Part shown: in pieces, positions 24,626 through 37,184 of the stretch
Numbering within the stretch: the first letter of the stretch is position 1
How the letters are laid out: each line of letters begins with the position of its first letter
Origin: Ectobius pallidus
Lineage: Eukaryota > Arthropoda > Insecta > Blattodea > Ectobiidae
DNA length: 64,000 nucleotides
Assembly (NCBI GenBank): GCA_964059195.1
Contig: CAXKWD010000005.1
Coordinates: 148,395,265-148,459,264 of the forward strand
Direction of reading: 5' to 3'
Made by a program: the position numbers and the translations under genes
The notes under the pieces: model-generated
What the model saw: only the letters and a program-made list of their open reading frames with translations
Told to the model about the DNA's origin: nothing
Database searches by the model: none

Positions 24626-24949
24626 CAGTGCGCCCGAGAATATTCTCCGCAGCGGCTACTTGTTGGAGAGGCAGCTAGCTGCAGCAGTTAAGTTGGTACT
24701 CACCACAGCTGATCATTGCAGGTGCTGGAAGTCCTGTCACAATATTCGATCTAAAATGCTTGCACACTGCAATATGCACTGATTAGTAATTAGACAATGC
24801 ACCCATTGATAAAGTGACAGTGACCTCTGCCTGCCTGCATACACAGCTGGCGGTTTGTTTTTATAAAAGCCCGTGTTGCCAACGTAACTGTTGCACCTAG
24901 CCCTCTCTCCAGCAAATAGCAACTGCGGAGACTGTTCTCGGGCGCACTA
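24626..24949. mobile_element. TA-flanked MITE (Tc1/mariner-type), 324 bp
   Basis: The ends are CAGTGCGCCCGAGAATATTC then TCCGCAGCGGCTAC, and, complemented, TAGTGCGCCCGAGAACAGTC then TCCGCAGTTGCTAT. About 45 bases pair with a handful of mismatches. The dinucleotide TA flanks both ends (24624-24625 and 24950-24951), which is the Tc1/mariner target duplication, though two bases are weak evidence. No transposase lies within. Confidence 0.78.
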
Positions 24950-24954
24950 TATTA

Positions 24955-26590
24955 TGAAGAAGAAGAAGATTGGTAACACACTTACCCGTGCCCTGAACTC
25001 GTGGCTAACTTAATCGACTTACTATAGTATTTACCCTTTCAGAGCTGTACTATTTTTATAATCATCTACTAGTGGGTTATAAATTTGATATCAACTAGGA
25101 GAATTTTAGTAGAATAGCTGACTTCTATAAATGACAATTTTTGGATGCGGATAAATATCTTCAAATTTTATGATACAGGAATAATGCATTAAGCTTATAT
25201 CTCAGCCTTTATGCAATTTTTGCAGCGACGCATATGTACGTCAATAGCAGTGGAAAATTACATAACTGTTTAATTAACTCGAAGAAAGGATATGCGCAGG
25301 GGTGGGGAGTGGCCTGGCCAAGCCGGTTATGTATTCCCTTAACTGTACGTTTCAGTAAATGTCCGGGTCAGACTGGTTTGAGGAAAAGAAGATTGAAAAA
25401 AAAAACACAACCGTGAAATCACAAGAAGAACTTACGTTACAGGGTCATATTAACTAAAGCGAAGCTTAATGAAAACGATTGTATAACCAGGGGTATAGCC
25501 AGGAACGCTGAGTATAGTAAAAAACGTATAAAAATGTACACTTTTCTACACATTGGGCTGTTACACTTGAAATAAAAGGATCTGAATTATGAATATATTT
25601 CTACAAGTTTTTTCATATTACAAATGGAACTAAAGAAAGAACAGCTACAGTAAATAGAAGTTAATTATCGATTTTTTAAATTCAGCCAATAATACAGTTT
25701 CCCGAGTTTTTTTAAAAACCCTTTTACAGTTACGCTTATCTGACTACAAAGATATTAACACTCTGGTGGTCAAACCCTTTCATTATACGCCAAACTTCGA
25801 TCAGAGCTTATGAAAGGAGAGCAGAGTCTCTATAATGTGGAACACCATAATGCATAACACTGTATATAGCGGAGGAACAGAAGGGGGAGAGAAAGGGGAG
25901 ATCGGCAGCAGGCCCCTACGTTCCTACTAGGCCTGTTTATCCGGGTGGAGGCGCGCAGGGGGGTTAGGGAAAGGAGGGGGTTGGACTGTCAGGCCTTTGT
26001 TACCAACATCAGCAGCAGTTTGTAGGCCTATGTGCACCTGTTTCCACAGCAACCCCCCCCCCGCCCCTTCCACTTGCGCTGATACCAAACCTTACCCCAT
26101 GAGCCCCCACGGCAGGTGTATTAGAATCAAGGGGAGGAGGCGGGACAACGCCCCAACCCCACTTCAATTCTATATATACAATATTTGGCTCCCCCTATGT
26201 GCCCGCTGTCCCCCCATTCCGTGCTTTTCACGTCACTTCCTTCCCGCTGTATACCTGATAACACACACACATGCTCTTGTGTATACATGTCCACGTCCAA
26301 ACCTATAGAAACCCATCTCACAAAGCAATAGAAACCTCTACATCAGTCAGTCACTCAGTATTTTGCGCCTATCGATTTTGTAGATTCTCGTAAAACAAGA
26401 AAAAGCAAGATGGGACATGGAAGAGAGTTGTAGACACAAACTGTTTCCAAGGCGGTATTCCACTGTCAAAATTCTTGAAAAAAACTGAACGAATAACTTG
26501 AACAAGATTAAAAGGCGATATGCGAATCAAAGATATTACTGTATTACATTACATCAGATATCTTTGAGCAAAATAAATTATTTGAATTTG
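24955..26590. other. No gene; a GC-rich block at 25870-26250
   Basis: Most is AT-rich. Between 25870 and 26250 the sequence is GC-rich with G and C runs, and overlapping open frames of 103 codons (+, 25997-26308) and 64 codons (-). These frames are proline- and cysteine-rich without any domain, so I do not call them genes. The segment 26560-26598 ends AATAAATTATTTGAATTTGA, like a LINE 3' tail. A promoter-like CpG segment cannot be excluded. Confidence 0.4.
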
Positions 26591-26599
26591 AATTATAAC

Positions 26600-27034
26600 T
26601 AGGGGGCGGATTTCTATGACCTAAAAAATAGGATATATGCATGCATTTATGACCTAAAAACATTAAAATATGACTTTACCAATGTGTACATTTTGTTTAA
26701 GTTTCATTACAATGCATTTTATTAAAATGTAGTGTTAATTATTTAAAATATCAGTAAGTTCTTAAAAAGTATCATAATTCAAAATTTACAAAATATGATA
26801 TCAAACTTCAAAATTTCTTTAATATGCACACAAATGTGCCAAAAATATGACATATATATACATATTCATACTAAATATGCTATAATAGTTGAAAATTTCC
26901 TAAATATGCAGTTACATGCACAATAAAAGCCGTTCCATTTTCACCAGGATGCTTCGAATCGGGTTTAAATCAGTCGGAAACCTGAATTAATGTAAAGGGG
27001 AAAAATATGACATGGCATAGAAATCCGCCCCCTA
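26600..27034. mobile_element. hAT MITE, 435 bp, related to 22475 element
   Basis: The ends are TAGGGGGCGGATTTCTATGA and TCATAGAAATCCGCCCCCTA once the short CATGGCA/CCTAAAA difference next to them is allowed for; the outer 17 bases are exact complements. The 8-mer ATTATAAC flanks it on both sides (26592-26599 and 27035-27042), a perfect duplication. Internal ATATGAC(A/C)TA motifs repeat towards both ends. It encodes nothing. The end sequence TAGGG..CGGAT and the ATGACCTAAAAA motif tie it to the 22475 element. Confidence 0.92.
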
Positions 27035-27044
27035 ATTATAACAT

Positions 27045-28960
27045 TGGAGTTTAGTGGCATATAATAAAAAAGTAAATATATTAGGGTGACCAGAGTTTCC
27101 TTTTTTAACGGGATGGTCCCTTTTTCATTGAATAGTCCCATTGTCCCAACAGAAATTTAATGGACTCAAAATGTCCCTTTTCTAAAAAAAAATATTTTTA
27201 TGCCCAGTTTTCATGTTCAAACGAAACTCCGCAAACAAAAGACGATACACCTGTGCCGTACAGCTGACTTCATACAATCACCAGGTTTGATGGGATTACT
27301 GTATTTCAGAATGACTATGCACTAAAACCACAATGTTCAAATCCCGGCTATGGCATTGAATTTTTCAGCCTTACTCTATCTTTCCAATGTAAATAAGACA
27401 TAATTGCAGCTGTGCATAATACTAGGTCGAATGATTTGACAGTGAATGATGATCATTTCCTCTTAAATTATATACGCAGAGATACGAGGAGTGGATAGGG
27501 AGATGAAGCCACCTGTGATGAAAGGTCAAATTTGTCACGATCGATAAAGAATGACATTTGTCAGAAAATAAAAAGAGGAAAGCTTTCATTCGAAGTTAGC
27601 TTTTATTTATTTTTTACTATAGTTAAAATAATGATTTTTTACGTTAAAATACCAGGTTTTCATATACATTGCAAAGGAAAAATGTTTTTCAGTACAAATT
27701 ACTAAGCTACTATCACAATGAATCATCACACACATGGAATATTCATCGACCTAGCTAAGTATAAAATAAAAACGGTAAACGAAAAGGTTCTTTCGTGCTC
27801 TGGTAGTTAGGCATACTGAATTTTTAACTACAAGAAGCTAGAATTACTGTCTCAGTTTTGTTCTACATAATTAATTGAGTAGCGAGCTCTACCTTGCTGT
27901 CACTCATTTTATCTACCTTCTTATTAAAAAGCGTATAGTAGTCTGAGATTACTAAAGTACACATAGAGTGATTCCTTAATAATTATATTATCAAAATTAG
28001 GTTAAATATAAAGATAACAATTTTCATAATTCATGTTGATGGTGTTCTGATCTAAATTTTGGGTAAAAGTGCGACTAATTGCAAAACCGAATTGAAATTT
28101 TGCTGTCAAAAATTAAGATCTTAATACACAACAGTAGGCCTATTCTTAACAAATCAGTAATCTTTCGTAAGGGAGTGATAAGTTCCAGAAACCAATACAT
28201 TATTTTTATGGGATATTACTTCTAAATTTTATTTTATCTTATTATGAAATATTAATCCACAGAATTGTTATGCCTACAATGAAGAAAATGTTTTCCGATG
28301 TCACAGTAATTTCTCAGAAAACAACTAAAGATGAAGTGGGATATATTTGGAAAAAAAAAATTATATATCATTAACTATTGGATCAACCATAAAATGTTAG
28401 TAGGAATGCGAAAAGTGGTAGCCCACCCGATCTTATGCAAAACTGACGAAAAACAAACCACCGACTCTATTCAAGAAGGTCGAAATTCCCACGTCTTAAA
28501 TTTTCTTCCTGGTTAAAAGAGCTTTGCGGGTAGCATAGTCCGAAATCCAAGGAGTAGAACACAACTCCTTTTGACAATTACAATAAGTTTTTTTCAGTGT
28601 TTACTATTCTTGCAGGAAATAATTTTAAAATTATTCTTTACATATAAAGAAGCACTTGAACCAAAATTTAACATTTTGATCTAATTAACGAAATGATGTA
28701 TGGATGTAAAATTGTGTCAAAATAACTAACCGATATTTATCGTACAGGGATGAAGAATATTTAGTTAGGCATATGCACATATTGTGTGTATAGAATTATT
28801 CCTAATTATCGTAGGAAAAATCGAAAGGCAACCTATATCAATAAAATTCTCGGTTTTATTATAGGTCATCCGCAATTTTTTATACCTTCCTTTGTCCGAA
28901 ACTAAAATGGTGTAAAATACAGCATATGGAATACTGTATCACAAAGAAGACTAAACGAAT
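27045..28960. other. AT-rich sequence with one weak SINE remnant
   Basis: A B-box-like GTTCAAATCCCGGC at about 27333 is followed by TTTTTCAGCCTTACTCTATC and TTTCCA. This order matches the better copy at 28963-29066. The rest contains no feature that I can support. Confidence 0.45.
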
Positions 28961-28962
28961 AT

Positions 28963-29066
28963 TGGAAAGGTAGAGTCAGACTGAAAAATTCAATGGTATA
29001 CCCGAAGATCTGTGGTTCAAATCCCAGCAAATACACTGGATTTTTCAGTCTGATTCTAACTTTCCA
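28963..29066. mobile_element. Snapback SINE-like repeat
   Basis: The left arm reads TGGAAAGGTAGAGTCAGACT then GAAAAATTCAATG, and the right arm is its complement, CACTGGATTTTTCAGTCTGA then TTCTAACTTTCCA. About 33 bases pair with few mismatches. Between them sits the pol III B-box-like GGTTCAAATCCCAGC (about 29015). A related copy of the right part lies at about 27333-27393. The mix of a B box and inverted arms suggests a SINE-related or foldback unit. Confidence 0.6.
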
Positions 29067-29069
29067 TCT

Positions 29070-30205
29070 TAGCCTACACACGGCCAGCCTAAAATAATTA
29101 TAATTCCTCTAAACGAACATTGTTCAATCATATTGCAAATGGCTTAAAGAATTTTCACACCTTCGTGTAGCCTACAAGTAGGGCACTGTTCTATGCGCAA
29201 AAGCTTTGTACTTTTTATCGAGCTTGTTAACAGATGACTTCCGACACCGAAATGTCGAAACTTGGTAGAGACAACAAAAGAGGCTATAGTGCGCATGATC
29301 TGAAACTATCGGGGGGGGGGGGGTGCAGAAGCCTTTGTCGTGACACAGGCTCAGTTATCAGGAAGTTCTCGTGTATGACTCAAATCCTGAATTATTCAGC
29401 ACCGAATTTATGTTTCCTTGACCATACATTAAAGGGTATCTCCATTTCTAAGGGCAGACTTCGCTAAGGTTATAAAAGGAATGTAACAGAGATTATATTT
29501 TTATCTGGACACAAGCTGAGAGACATCTTCTAGCTTAGGTTGGAAATAAAAAGGAATGTCGTAATATTTGTCGTGAATCATAGATTAGAAAGTAAAAAAT
29601 AAATATTTATTAATCTATGAAGCTACAAGACGTCCTCTTCTGATCTAGCAATAGAAACTGATGGCTCAATGTAATATACAAAACAATAAAACACGGATCT
29701 TTAAGATCCCATGGTCGCTCGTAAAACGGAAAATAACATTAGAGTCTTTCGTAAGTGATTAACATTTTAAAATTAATTCTACAGTTAATAAACGGGAAGC
29801 TCTTTAAAATCGCGCTATTTTTGTTTTACGTAAAAAAAATTAAAGTTTTTCTGAGTAAAAATGCTCTTTAAAATGATTTTTTATGATTAATAGTAGGCAT
29901 GACTTATGGTTGTATTTTTTCTCTAAATTTGTTGAGATTATTTACACAAGATTTGTTAAGAAAAGCTTCCTGTAATAAATTAGGTCTGTGTGTTGCCGAC
30001 AACGAGAAAGATGAACCGTAGAAATTTAAAGAAAATCACAAATCGATTCAGAATTTATGGAAGAGAGAAAATAACAGACAGTGATAGGCTCAATCGAGAT
30101 ATTCTGAATAAGAAATAAGCCTTTATAAAAATTTCACAAACGAAAAGACAGCTAAGTTACACCTGCCAAAATAAAGCACACTGTTGCCTCTCTTGGAAGG
30201 TGGTA
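29070..30205. other. No gene recognised
   Basis: Contains a run of about a dozen G near 29311-29322. The 77-codon frame that crosses it has no domain. Confidence 0.45.
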
Positions 30206-30207
30206 GA

Positions 30208-30208
30208 A

Positions 30209-30243
<35 letters not shown>
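30208..30243. repeat. (AAT)n microsatellite
   Basis: About 11 units of AAT. Confidence 0.95.
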
Positions 30244-30244
<1 letters not shown>

Positions 30245-30393
30245 CGCTGAGAATAGAGTTCAGTCAATAGTAGTAATAATAACTGATGGTAGAAATTATA
30301 AAAGTAATTATTTCACACCAATAGAAAGCAGCATTATGTGAGGTAAGTGACAAAAGTATTTACATGAATGATCTTGCTTCTCCCTCCCTTAAA

Positions 30394-30444
30394 CCTTCTC
30401 TCACTCACTCACTCACTCACTCACTCACTCTCACTCTCACTCTC

Positions 30445-30476
<32 letters not shown>
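30394..30476. repeat. (CACT)n and (CT)n microsatellites
   Basis: CACT units pass into TCTCAC and then pure CT. Confidence 0.95.
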
Positions 30477-30478
<2 letters not shown>

Positions 30479-31084
30479 TGGAAGCACTTGTAAAATCTTA
30501 CGACTCTATTCTATGTACATAATTTATTTACACTTATTTCTAAGAGGTTTACTCAATGTTACTAAAATAGAACTTTCATTTGTACATTATATCGACCACT
30601 AAATTATTCAATAGAATCGCAAACATTAGAACAGAAAAAATAAAACTCGAAGATATTTATATTTTATGAACGTCTACAAGGAAGGAATTCAATACTAATT
30701 ATTAATTATCTTATCTCCAATTAGCCTATTCCAGACTATATGTTATCTTAATATCCTTGACTACCAAAGAATCCTCTGACCCAGATATTGGGACACCTTT
30801 TCTTTAAGTCGCCACTTTCAAACATCTCACCACAGTTTATGTATTCTTTTGTGTGGGAGATGCATATATGGATTAAACGCCTTCACAGTATTATAATAGG
30901 GCCTGCATCTGTCATCCACAAAAGGTATATTAATCTCTTAGTCAAGGTCTTTCTGGGTGTTCATATTTATAGCACCGAGTATAAAACATAAGATAGTGTT
31001 GCATTCTAACTTTTCTCTTGAAGTTATAGTAAATGTATTCATTGAAAGAGAAATCTGTTTCCACTATATCTATATATAGTAGTT

Positions 31085-31275
31085 TTATTAGTAAAGTTTT
31101 CCCTACTACAGGCCATGGAGGCCCAGAGGGTTCCAGGAGGTTGAGGCTCCAAGATTTTTAGACATCGGCACATGAAGGTGGTAAGGTTATCACTTATCAG
31201 CCTTACCCCCAGGATTGCTCTTGGTACTCATTTCTGTTAGCGGCTGAGTGTAATTTATGCTACATGGCATTAAAG
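31085..31275. repeat. SINE-like interspersed repeat
   Basis: Contains TACAGGCCATGGAGGCCCAG, GAAGGTGGTAAGGTTATCAC, CAGCCTTACCCCCAGGATTG and GGTACTCATTTCTGTTAGCG followed by GCTGAGTG. From memory this order of phrases recurs in insect genomes as a short dispersed repeat. No clear A or B box was found, so the class is uncertain. Confidence 0.45.
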
Positions 31276-32165
31276 CAATTACAATTTGGTCATAAATCAA
31301 TAGTTAAGCGAAATAGGGTTAACATTTTCATTATATTTACTTCATGCCTTCTTAGTGATCGATAAAAACATGATTTTTAATCATTCATCAACAGCTATAT
31401 CATAATTTAGAGTTTACATAATCTGCAAAATTTACAGATTAATTACATGACTGGCCGCTACTGCATTAGTTTCTTATTCTTAACTCCAGTGTTAAGAACG
31501 AAGTTCCTTTGTTTTCGATTTTTTTTCTTTCAAATGTTAGAAGTCAGTGGCTGCCATGCCTTGGAAGATTTTATGCTGTTAACAGGAAAATTTGAATCCA
31601 TAGAGCAAAAATCTCATAATAAAAGCTGCTTGTCTGTGTTCCCTCTATACACAGGTGAAATATTTCGGTGTTATTCATTAACACCCTGTATATTATATTG
31701 GTATATAGATTATAAAACACTATTATTATTACTACTACAACTTTTTCTCTTTGTTAATATTTCATACCCTTATTTATCTACAACAAATTTTATGGCTCCT
31801 CAGTTCATGGCTGTTTATGGCCCGGGGACCACGGAGTAATAACTGGCATTTCTGCATCGACAATTTTAACTAATCCTACTACACAACGACCATGTGTGTA
31901 ATTCTATAGCAGCGCGCAGAGCAAGCAAGCACGGAAGGAAACTAGCAGGCTAGGTTTCGCCATTTTCTTCCTTACATGCACACACACAGTTGGCAATAAA
32001 TGCAGTCTGCTTCTCTCACTGCACCAGAATTATCTTCTCCCATCCTTTCTACTCCTTTACTATTGTGGTGCACACAGCGCATGGGTCTTTTTGTACCATG
32101 ACGCAATACAGTGGGACTAAAATATTCATGCAGGGAACATTCTTAAAACTGAAATGTGTTTGAAA
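31276..32165. other. No gene recognised
   Basis: A plus-strand frame of 130 codons (31447-31839) is rich in leucine and phenylalanine from T-rich sequence and matches no family that I know. Its composition equals the flanks, so it is probably chance. Confidence 0.4.
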
Positions 32166-32175
32166 ATGTTTAGAG

Positions 32176-32448
32176 CAGCGTTTCTCAACCTTTTTGATCC
32201 CGAGGACCTCTAAAATGTCTGAAAAAATTTACGGACCCCTAATTTTACATCCCATTTTTAAAAGAAGGTCTATATTCTTAATGTGTGGGGTATTAATTAT
32301 AGGTCATTATAACGAAATATGTGAAAAAAATTACTTCTTTACTTCCCACTTATATTTTTTAATTATGTCTGCGGACCATCTGGACCATCTTCGTGGACCA
32401 CTGGTTGAGAATTAATTATGTCTGCGGACCATAGGTTGAGAAACGCTG
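32176..32448. mobile_element. hAT MITE, 273 bp, perfect 8-bp TSD
   Basis: The left end is CAGCGTTTCTCAACCTTTTT with GATCCCGAGGACC, and the right end is GGACCATAGGTTGAGAAACG then CTG. CAGCGTTTCTCAACC is a textbook hAT terminus. The 8-mer GTTTAGAG flanks both sides exactly (32168-32175 and 32449-32456). The phrase AATTATGTCTGCGGACCAT occurs twice near the right end (about 32362 and 32413), the second after a GGACCACTGGTTGAGAA partial end. That suggests a local end duplication inside the element. No transposase. Confidence 0.95.
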
Positions 32449-33057
32449 GTTTAGAGCAATGAGTAGGTAGCAGTCTAAATTTCCACATAGTTTAGATGTT
32501 TTGTTCAAACTATTGTTTATCTGTGTCCCATGATTTTTACCATCATATGAACCATTGTCAAAAGTGATTGATTGGTGTGCTGTGTCTATGGCAACTTGCT
32601 TAAAGCAAGTAGCTCATTTTATTCAATAAAACGTTTCCTTCCTTCGAATAAAAACTTGTAAGAGAAAGTCTCTTGTAGTTGTAATACAGATTTTCCTTGA
32701 TCAGTTTTTGAAATCTGTCACGAAAATATTTTACTAGGAATCACGATCATAATCATACCGTATTAATTAACATACTTGAGGTCTGATGCCATTACGTGTA
32801 ATATGCATCCATGTATCAGATCACATGCCATTATATAGGCTAGCTGTTCATACCACAGGTCATATAACTGACACCTAGGAAATAAAGAGTCGTCTGGCAC
32901 TGTTCATTTTTCACTTATGCCACGGAAACTGTCAACTATTTAATAATTTCTAATATGCGGGTGAATATTGCACATTAGCTTCATGGGGTATGCTATGGCT
33001 GGAAAAATAGGAGTTTCATATGCAAGGGAGGCAAAGCATGGGTAGGGGAGAAAAATG

Positions 33058-33793
33058 CAGCGTTCCCACTTTCCGGCCCGTAATATCAAATGCGGATTGG
33101 CTGGACGTGTGTAGTGGGCTAGCAGATAACGAACTCAAACACAAATATGAATTTTATTCCACAAAGACCGCGCGTGTTTTGCTGCAGATCTGACTGCTGC
33201 CTTGTCATATTTTGACGTACATGTGTCAGTCAGTGGAACTGTTTTTTACGTTGACTTTTTTTGTTTTATTAGAATCATTTCATACATCACTCATGAAAAC
33301 ATATTAATTTTTCTCATATAACTCAAATACAAAAACCACAGATATATTATAGGCCAACCCTTACTTGTTTAATGTGTTCAACTAAAATCAACTCATAAAA
33401 CAAATGAAACTGGAAGTTAACAGACATGAAGATACCTTTGGTATTAGTAAATATTTAAATTTTAAACAGTTTCATTAATACACAGTCACAATATATATAT
33501 TACTGGTATGAACGAAGATTAATTTTCTAAATATGGCTAGTATCAAGCTCTAGAGTAGAAGAAGTTAGTCAATTTCTTCTTTATAGGATTTCGTGTTTTG
33601 TTAATGAACATTGTTTTCAGGAATTTATTATAGGCAATCTACAAAACGTCAAATTAATATTACTATGATGTTTTATTAGAAAAAAAAAAGTGGTATCCTA
33701 AATGGTCTTTTTCACGCAAAACTTAAAAGTCCCCAAAACAAAGGAAATATTGCAATGGACTCGTGACACTTAAAAGTTGGGAACCGCTGCTGT
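33058..33793. mobile_element. Possible older hAT element
   Basis: The left end CAGCGTTCCCACTTTCCGG and the right end AAAAGTTGGGAACCGCTG are complementary with one-base gaps, in hAT style (CAGCGGTTCCCAACTTTT). No matching 8-mers were found outside, and the inside is featureless. The two ends could belong to different insertions. Confidence 0.35.
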
Positions 33794-33799
33794 AGACAA

Positions 33800-35450
33800 A
33801 ATTTAAAATCTCAATGGGAGGAAAAAAAAACCTATTGAATTCTATGGATATGCTGTCTAGATGACTTTAAAAATTTCACGACATGCTTTTGGAACCTATA
33901 GGCCTATAACCGTGCATATTATAGGGTTAAACTCGAAATCTTAGAAAGTGTCGAGGAAAATAACAGGTATAGAACAGTAGGGTGGTGTAGGTCACCGCAG
34001 CCTATAATTTGATCGATTCATTATATACAAGAATCATGCGATATGCTTAGATGATACGACTTACCAGTCAAGCTGGTTATAGCCTATTCTCGCTTATTTT
34101 AGTCATGACAGCGATCTCCAAGGGAAAAATCCGGCATTAGTCGCGCATGCTTCACTTGGTTTCTGAGCATAACTGTTATAAATTATGGGACTTTAATTGG
34201 GTTTAGTATAGGAAGCTTTATCTGTTTGAGATCTTCCATCCACTTCTGAATGAATTACAGGCGGTGAAAGAATGATGTTCTCATAGATTATAGGTTAGAT
34301 AATACAGACTGCTTCATTCATATAGCATGGTGGACGAACAAAATCTAAGAAACAGTCATAAAGAATCCATCGCCGAATTCCTTTAACTGCGCTAAGAGCC
34401 GGTATCATGTAATTTTAATTATTATTAAAATTTCTGTTCAAAATAAAAATATAGCATAAATATTGCGAATAAGTTCCAGTAAACTAGTAAATCTTTACTG
34501 TCCAAAATTTAAATAATGATGAAGATAATAATAATGATGAGAATAATAATAATAATAATAAAAATAAAAACAAATTAACAATAATGGCAACACTGACAAC
34601 TACCATTATAATATTGTACAAATTTAATTCACGCTGCTTTTAACTACCTCGTCATATCAGTATTTATTTTCTATCAATAAATTTACGATTTTTGAGACCG
34701 GTACAATTATGCACACCCAATGCCATGGCATTAGCAATTTTCTTTATTTTACCATATTTAACATTCTACGTGTAGCGTGTTGCTATGATAGCATAGGTTA
34801 TAAAGTTCTATTTCTATCTTCAAGGCGATTTTATTATTGAAGCACCGGTATATTTTCTAAAAGATGGAAGTGAAAGATTTTTGAGTGGTAGGTCTACGTT
34901 GTGAGGTGAGAATAGAGACTGTCGTTTATATTGGAGTGCTTCCGTGTTTAGAGTAAATAACGTAAACTGTTTACAAACTTTATGGAAATATAAGGAATGT
35001 TGTACGAGTGCCTTAAGGACCAGAAGACTCTTTCATATCAGTGAGCAAACATGATGTCCAAGTATAACCCTACCACACCTTTGTTCGCTGAATAGGCTTC
35101 TCAGAATCTACTGTGTCTACTGTGTCTGTGTCTAATATAATTTTCAATTTAAGACATGTATGCTACTAGTTATCAGGCAGGAAAATCACAACAAATTCAC
35201 GTAATACCTAATAGCCTACTTCCTAAAATGCACTTGTGATTTTAAACTGTCTTACAGTTTTTATTACTTTTTGCTATCCATGCCAAAGGCAAAATAGGTT
35301 GTAGGTGCCACCTTTACCGTTCGATAGGTAGCGCAAGTTTTGAGGCTCCAAAAGTCCATAATTATTATTTTCAGAATTATGTATATGTGAATACAATATT
35401 TCAACGTTTGATCTAACATGTGGCACAAAGCACGCCAAAACTGTCACTTA
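33800..35450. other. AT-rich, no gene
   Basis: A short AAT-rich run lies at about 34515-34562. No frame or arm worth calling. Confidence 0.45.
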
Positions 35451-35454
35451 TTCT

Positions 35455-35840
35455 TGTTACCATTTTACAAATAGATCGGAAACATGGACACTAAGAAAAA
35501 TGGTCACGAAGTACCTGGAAACTTTTAAAATGTGGTGCTGGAGGAGAATGGAAAACATAAAATGAACGGAAAAGTGACAAAGAAATCCTGATAAGAGTGA
35601 AAGAGAAGAATTCAGTCCTCAACACAGATGTTCCTAGAAAATCAAACTGGATAGATCACACTTGAGAAGAAATTGTCTGCTGCATGACGTCACAGAAGGA
35701 AAATTAGAGGGAGCTCAAAGTCTTGGAAGAAGAAAACTCCAGCTGTCACATGATTTAAAGGAGAAATAATATAGTGGTTACAGAAAGAGGAAGCCAATAA
35801 TAGAAGGAGATGAGGAGCAAAATGTGCATATTATGTCCAA
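35455..35840 (+). mobile_element. LINE C-terminal remnant (family D, copy 1)
   Basis: Broken frames read SETWTLRKMVTKYLETFKMW followed by CWRRMENI, and further on RSHLRRNCLLHDVTEGKLEG with LGRRKLQLSHDLKEK. The order ETWTLRK, CWRRME, then RRNCLLHDVTEGK is the C-terminal region of a non-LTR retrotransposon polyprotein common in insects. Stops (after MENIK and elsewhere) break it. A partial relative lies at 46110-46450. Confidence 0.7.
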
Positions 35841-35881
35841 GGACCTACCCATATGCAGAACACTTAATAATAACAGAAATG

Positions 35882-35919
<38 letters not shown>
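35882..35919. repeat. (AAT)n microsatellite
   Basis: About 12 AAT units, lying about 40 bases downstream of the family D LINE remnant. Confidence 0.93.
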
Positions 35920-35924
35920 GCAAG

Positions 35925-37004
35925 GAAATCTTATTTCCTAGGAAAAATTTTGCACTTACATTCTGTGTTTAATGGAAAGTGTTATGTAAGTGTTATAAGA
36001 TAACAAAATCTGCTAAAATTTTACTTCCCCCCCCCCCCCGAAAACAGTTTGGTTTTACAATAAACTGAAAAAGTTATAATTTAGATCCACAGCTAATCCA
36101 TAATGCTTGTTCCATACTACACAAAATCGGCTGATTTACAGGAATTAGCAGAAACATTATACCGGCATTGAGTAAGAATGAATTGGAAACACAACCAGTT
36201 TATGTAGGACTATATATAAAATCTACCAGTGTAAAGGATGGATATCACGTATCTGCGGACATGATAGTAGTATTATTACAGGAAATGAGTGTATAAAGAT
36301 TTTGATTTGCTGGCAAGGTACAAACTAGCATGGACAATTGCTCAATCCTACATATCAGGTTTCAGGCATCGAGTTTCATGTGGCGCTAACCATACAGTAC
36401 ATTGGGTCGTAGTCCAAACAACCAGATCAACCTCATCATCAACAATACAGTATCTATGACATTTTCCTACGGAAATTTACTAATTCTACGTGTGTAAGCA
36501 TTCCTAGGGCAAGCAGTAGCAAGTTAATCTCAGTATTTTCTGTAATTCGGGACATCATGATGCGTTATTTCTTATCGCTTTATTAAATTAAGTTTATAAT
36601 ATCATTTTGTCCACGTAGCAATAGTTAATGGGGGGAATATCGTAAATAAAAGTAAAAATACAAAGAATTATAGCTGTGCATATTTTATGTTAGGATCGAC
36701 TTTATTGTACATAATGACGAAGATAACACAGTAGAAATAGGTAGGCATATTTCAGACGCTCTTTTGGAAAAGGAAAAAAGCTTACATTTCGAGCTTTTGC
36801 GTTCCATAAATGATTGTGATCTTAACTTTAGAAATAGTGTAGCGAAAATATGATAAAATAAGTAACAAAAATAACGTAGGATAATCTAGGCCTATTTAGA
36901 ATCTATGTCAATGATAAAAAGGATCTTGAATCCAGGATTTTCCTGCAAGAAGTGCTTAAAACAAGAATAAAATATGAATCCATAAAAGTTATTAACGCTA
37001 TTTC

Positions 37005-37005
<1 letters not shown>
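35925..37005. other. No gene recognised
   Basis: Contains a run of 12 C near 36027-36038. No coding or repeat structure otherwise. Confidence 0.45.
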
Positions 37006-37063
<58 letters not shown>

Positions 37064-37121
37064 TTGTTTACAAGAAAGCAGCCTTGTATTTTGAGGAAGC
37101 TAAAACAACAACTCAATAATA

Positions 37122-37181
<60 letters not shown>
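37006..37181. repeat. Two (AAT)n microsatellites, 55 and 65 bases
   Basis: Long AAT runs at 37006-37062 and 37115-37181 are separated by about 50 bases of unique sequence. The poly-leucine and poly-asparagine frames of 107 and 122 codons here are translations of the runs. Confidence 0.95.
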
Positions 37182-37182
<1 letters not shown>

Positions 37183-37184
37183 AT

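Noticed and set aside
25997..26321. Proline/cysteine-rich 103-codon frame
   Set aside because: It sits in a GC-rich block with a shadow frame opposite. No motif supports a protein.
31447..31839. 130-codon frame, possible membrane protein
   Set aside because: The hydrophobic content comes from T-rich DNA equal to its flanks, and no family resemblance was seen.
33058..33793. A confident hAT element
   Set aside because: The ends look right but no flanking 8-mers match, so it is listed only at low confidence.
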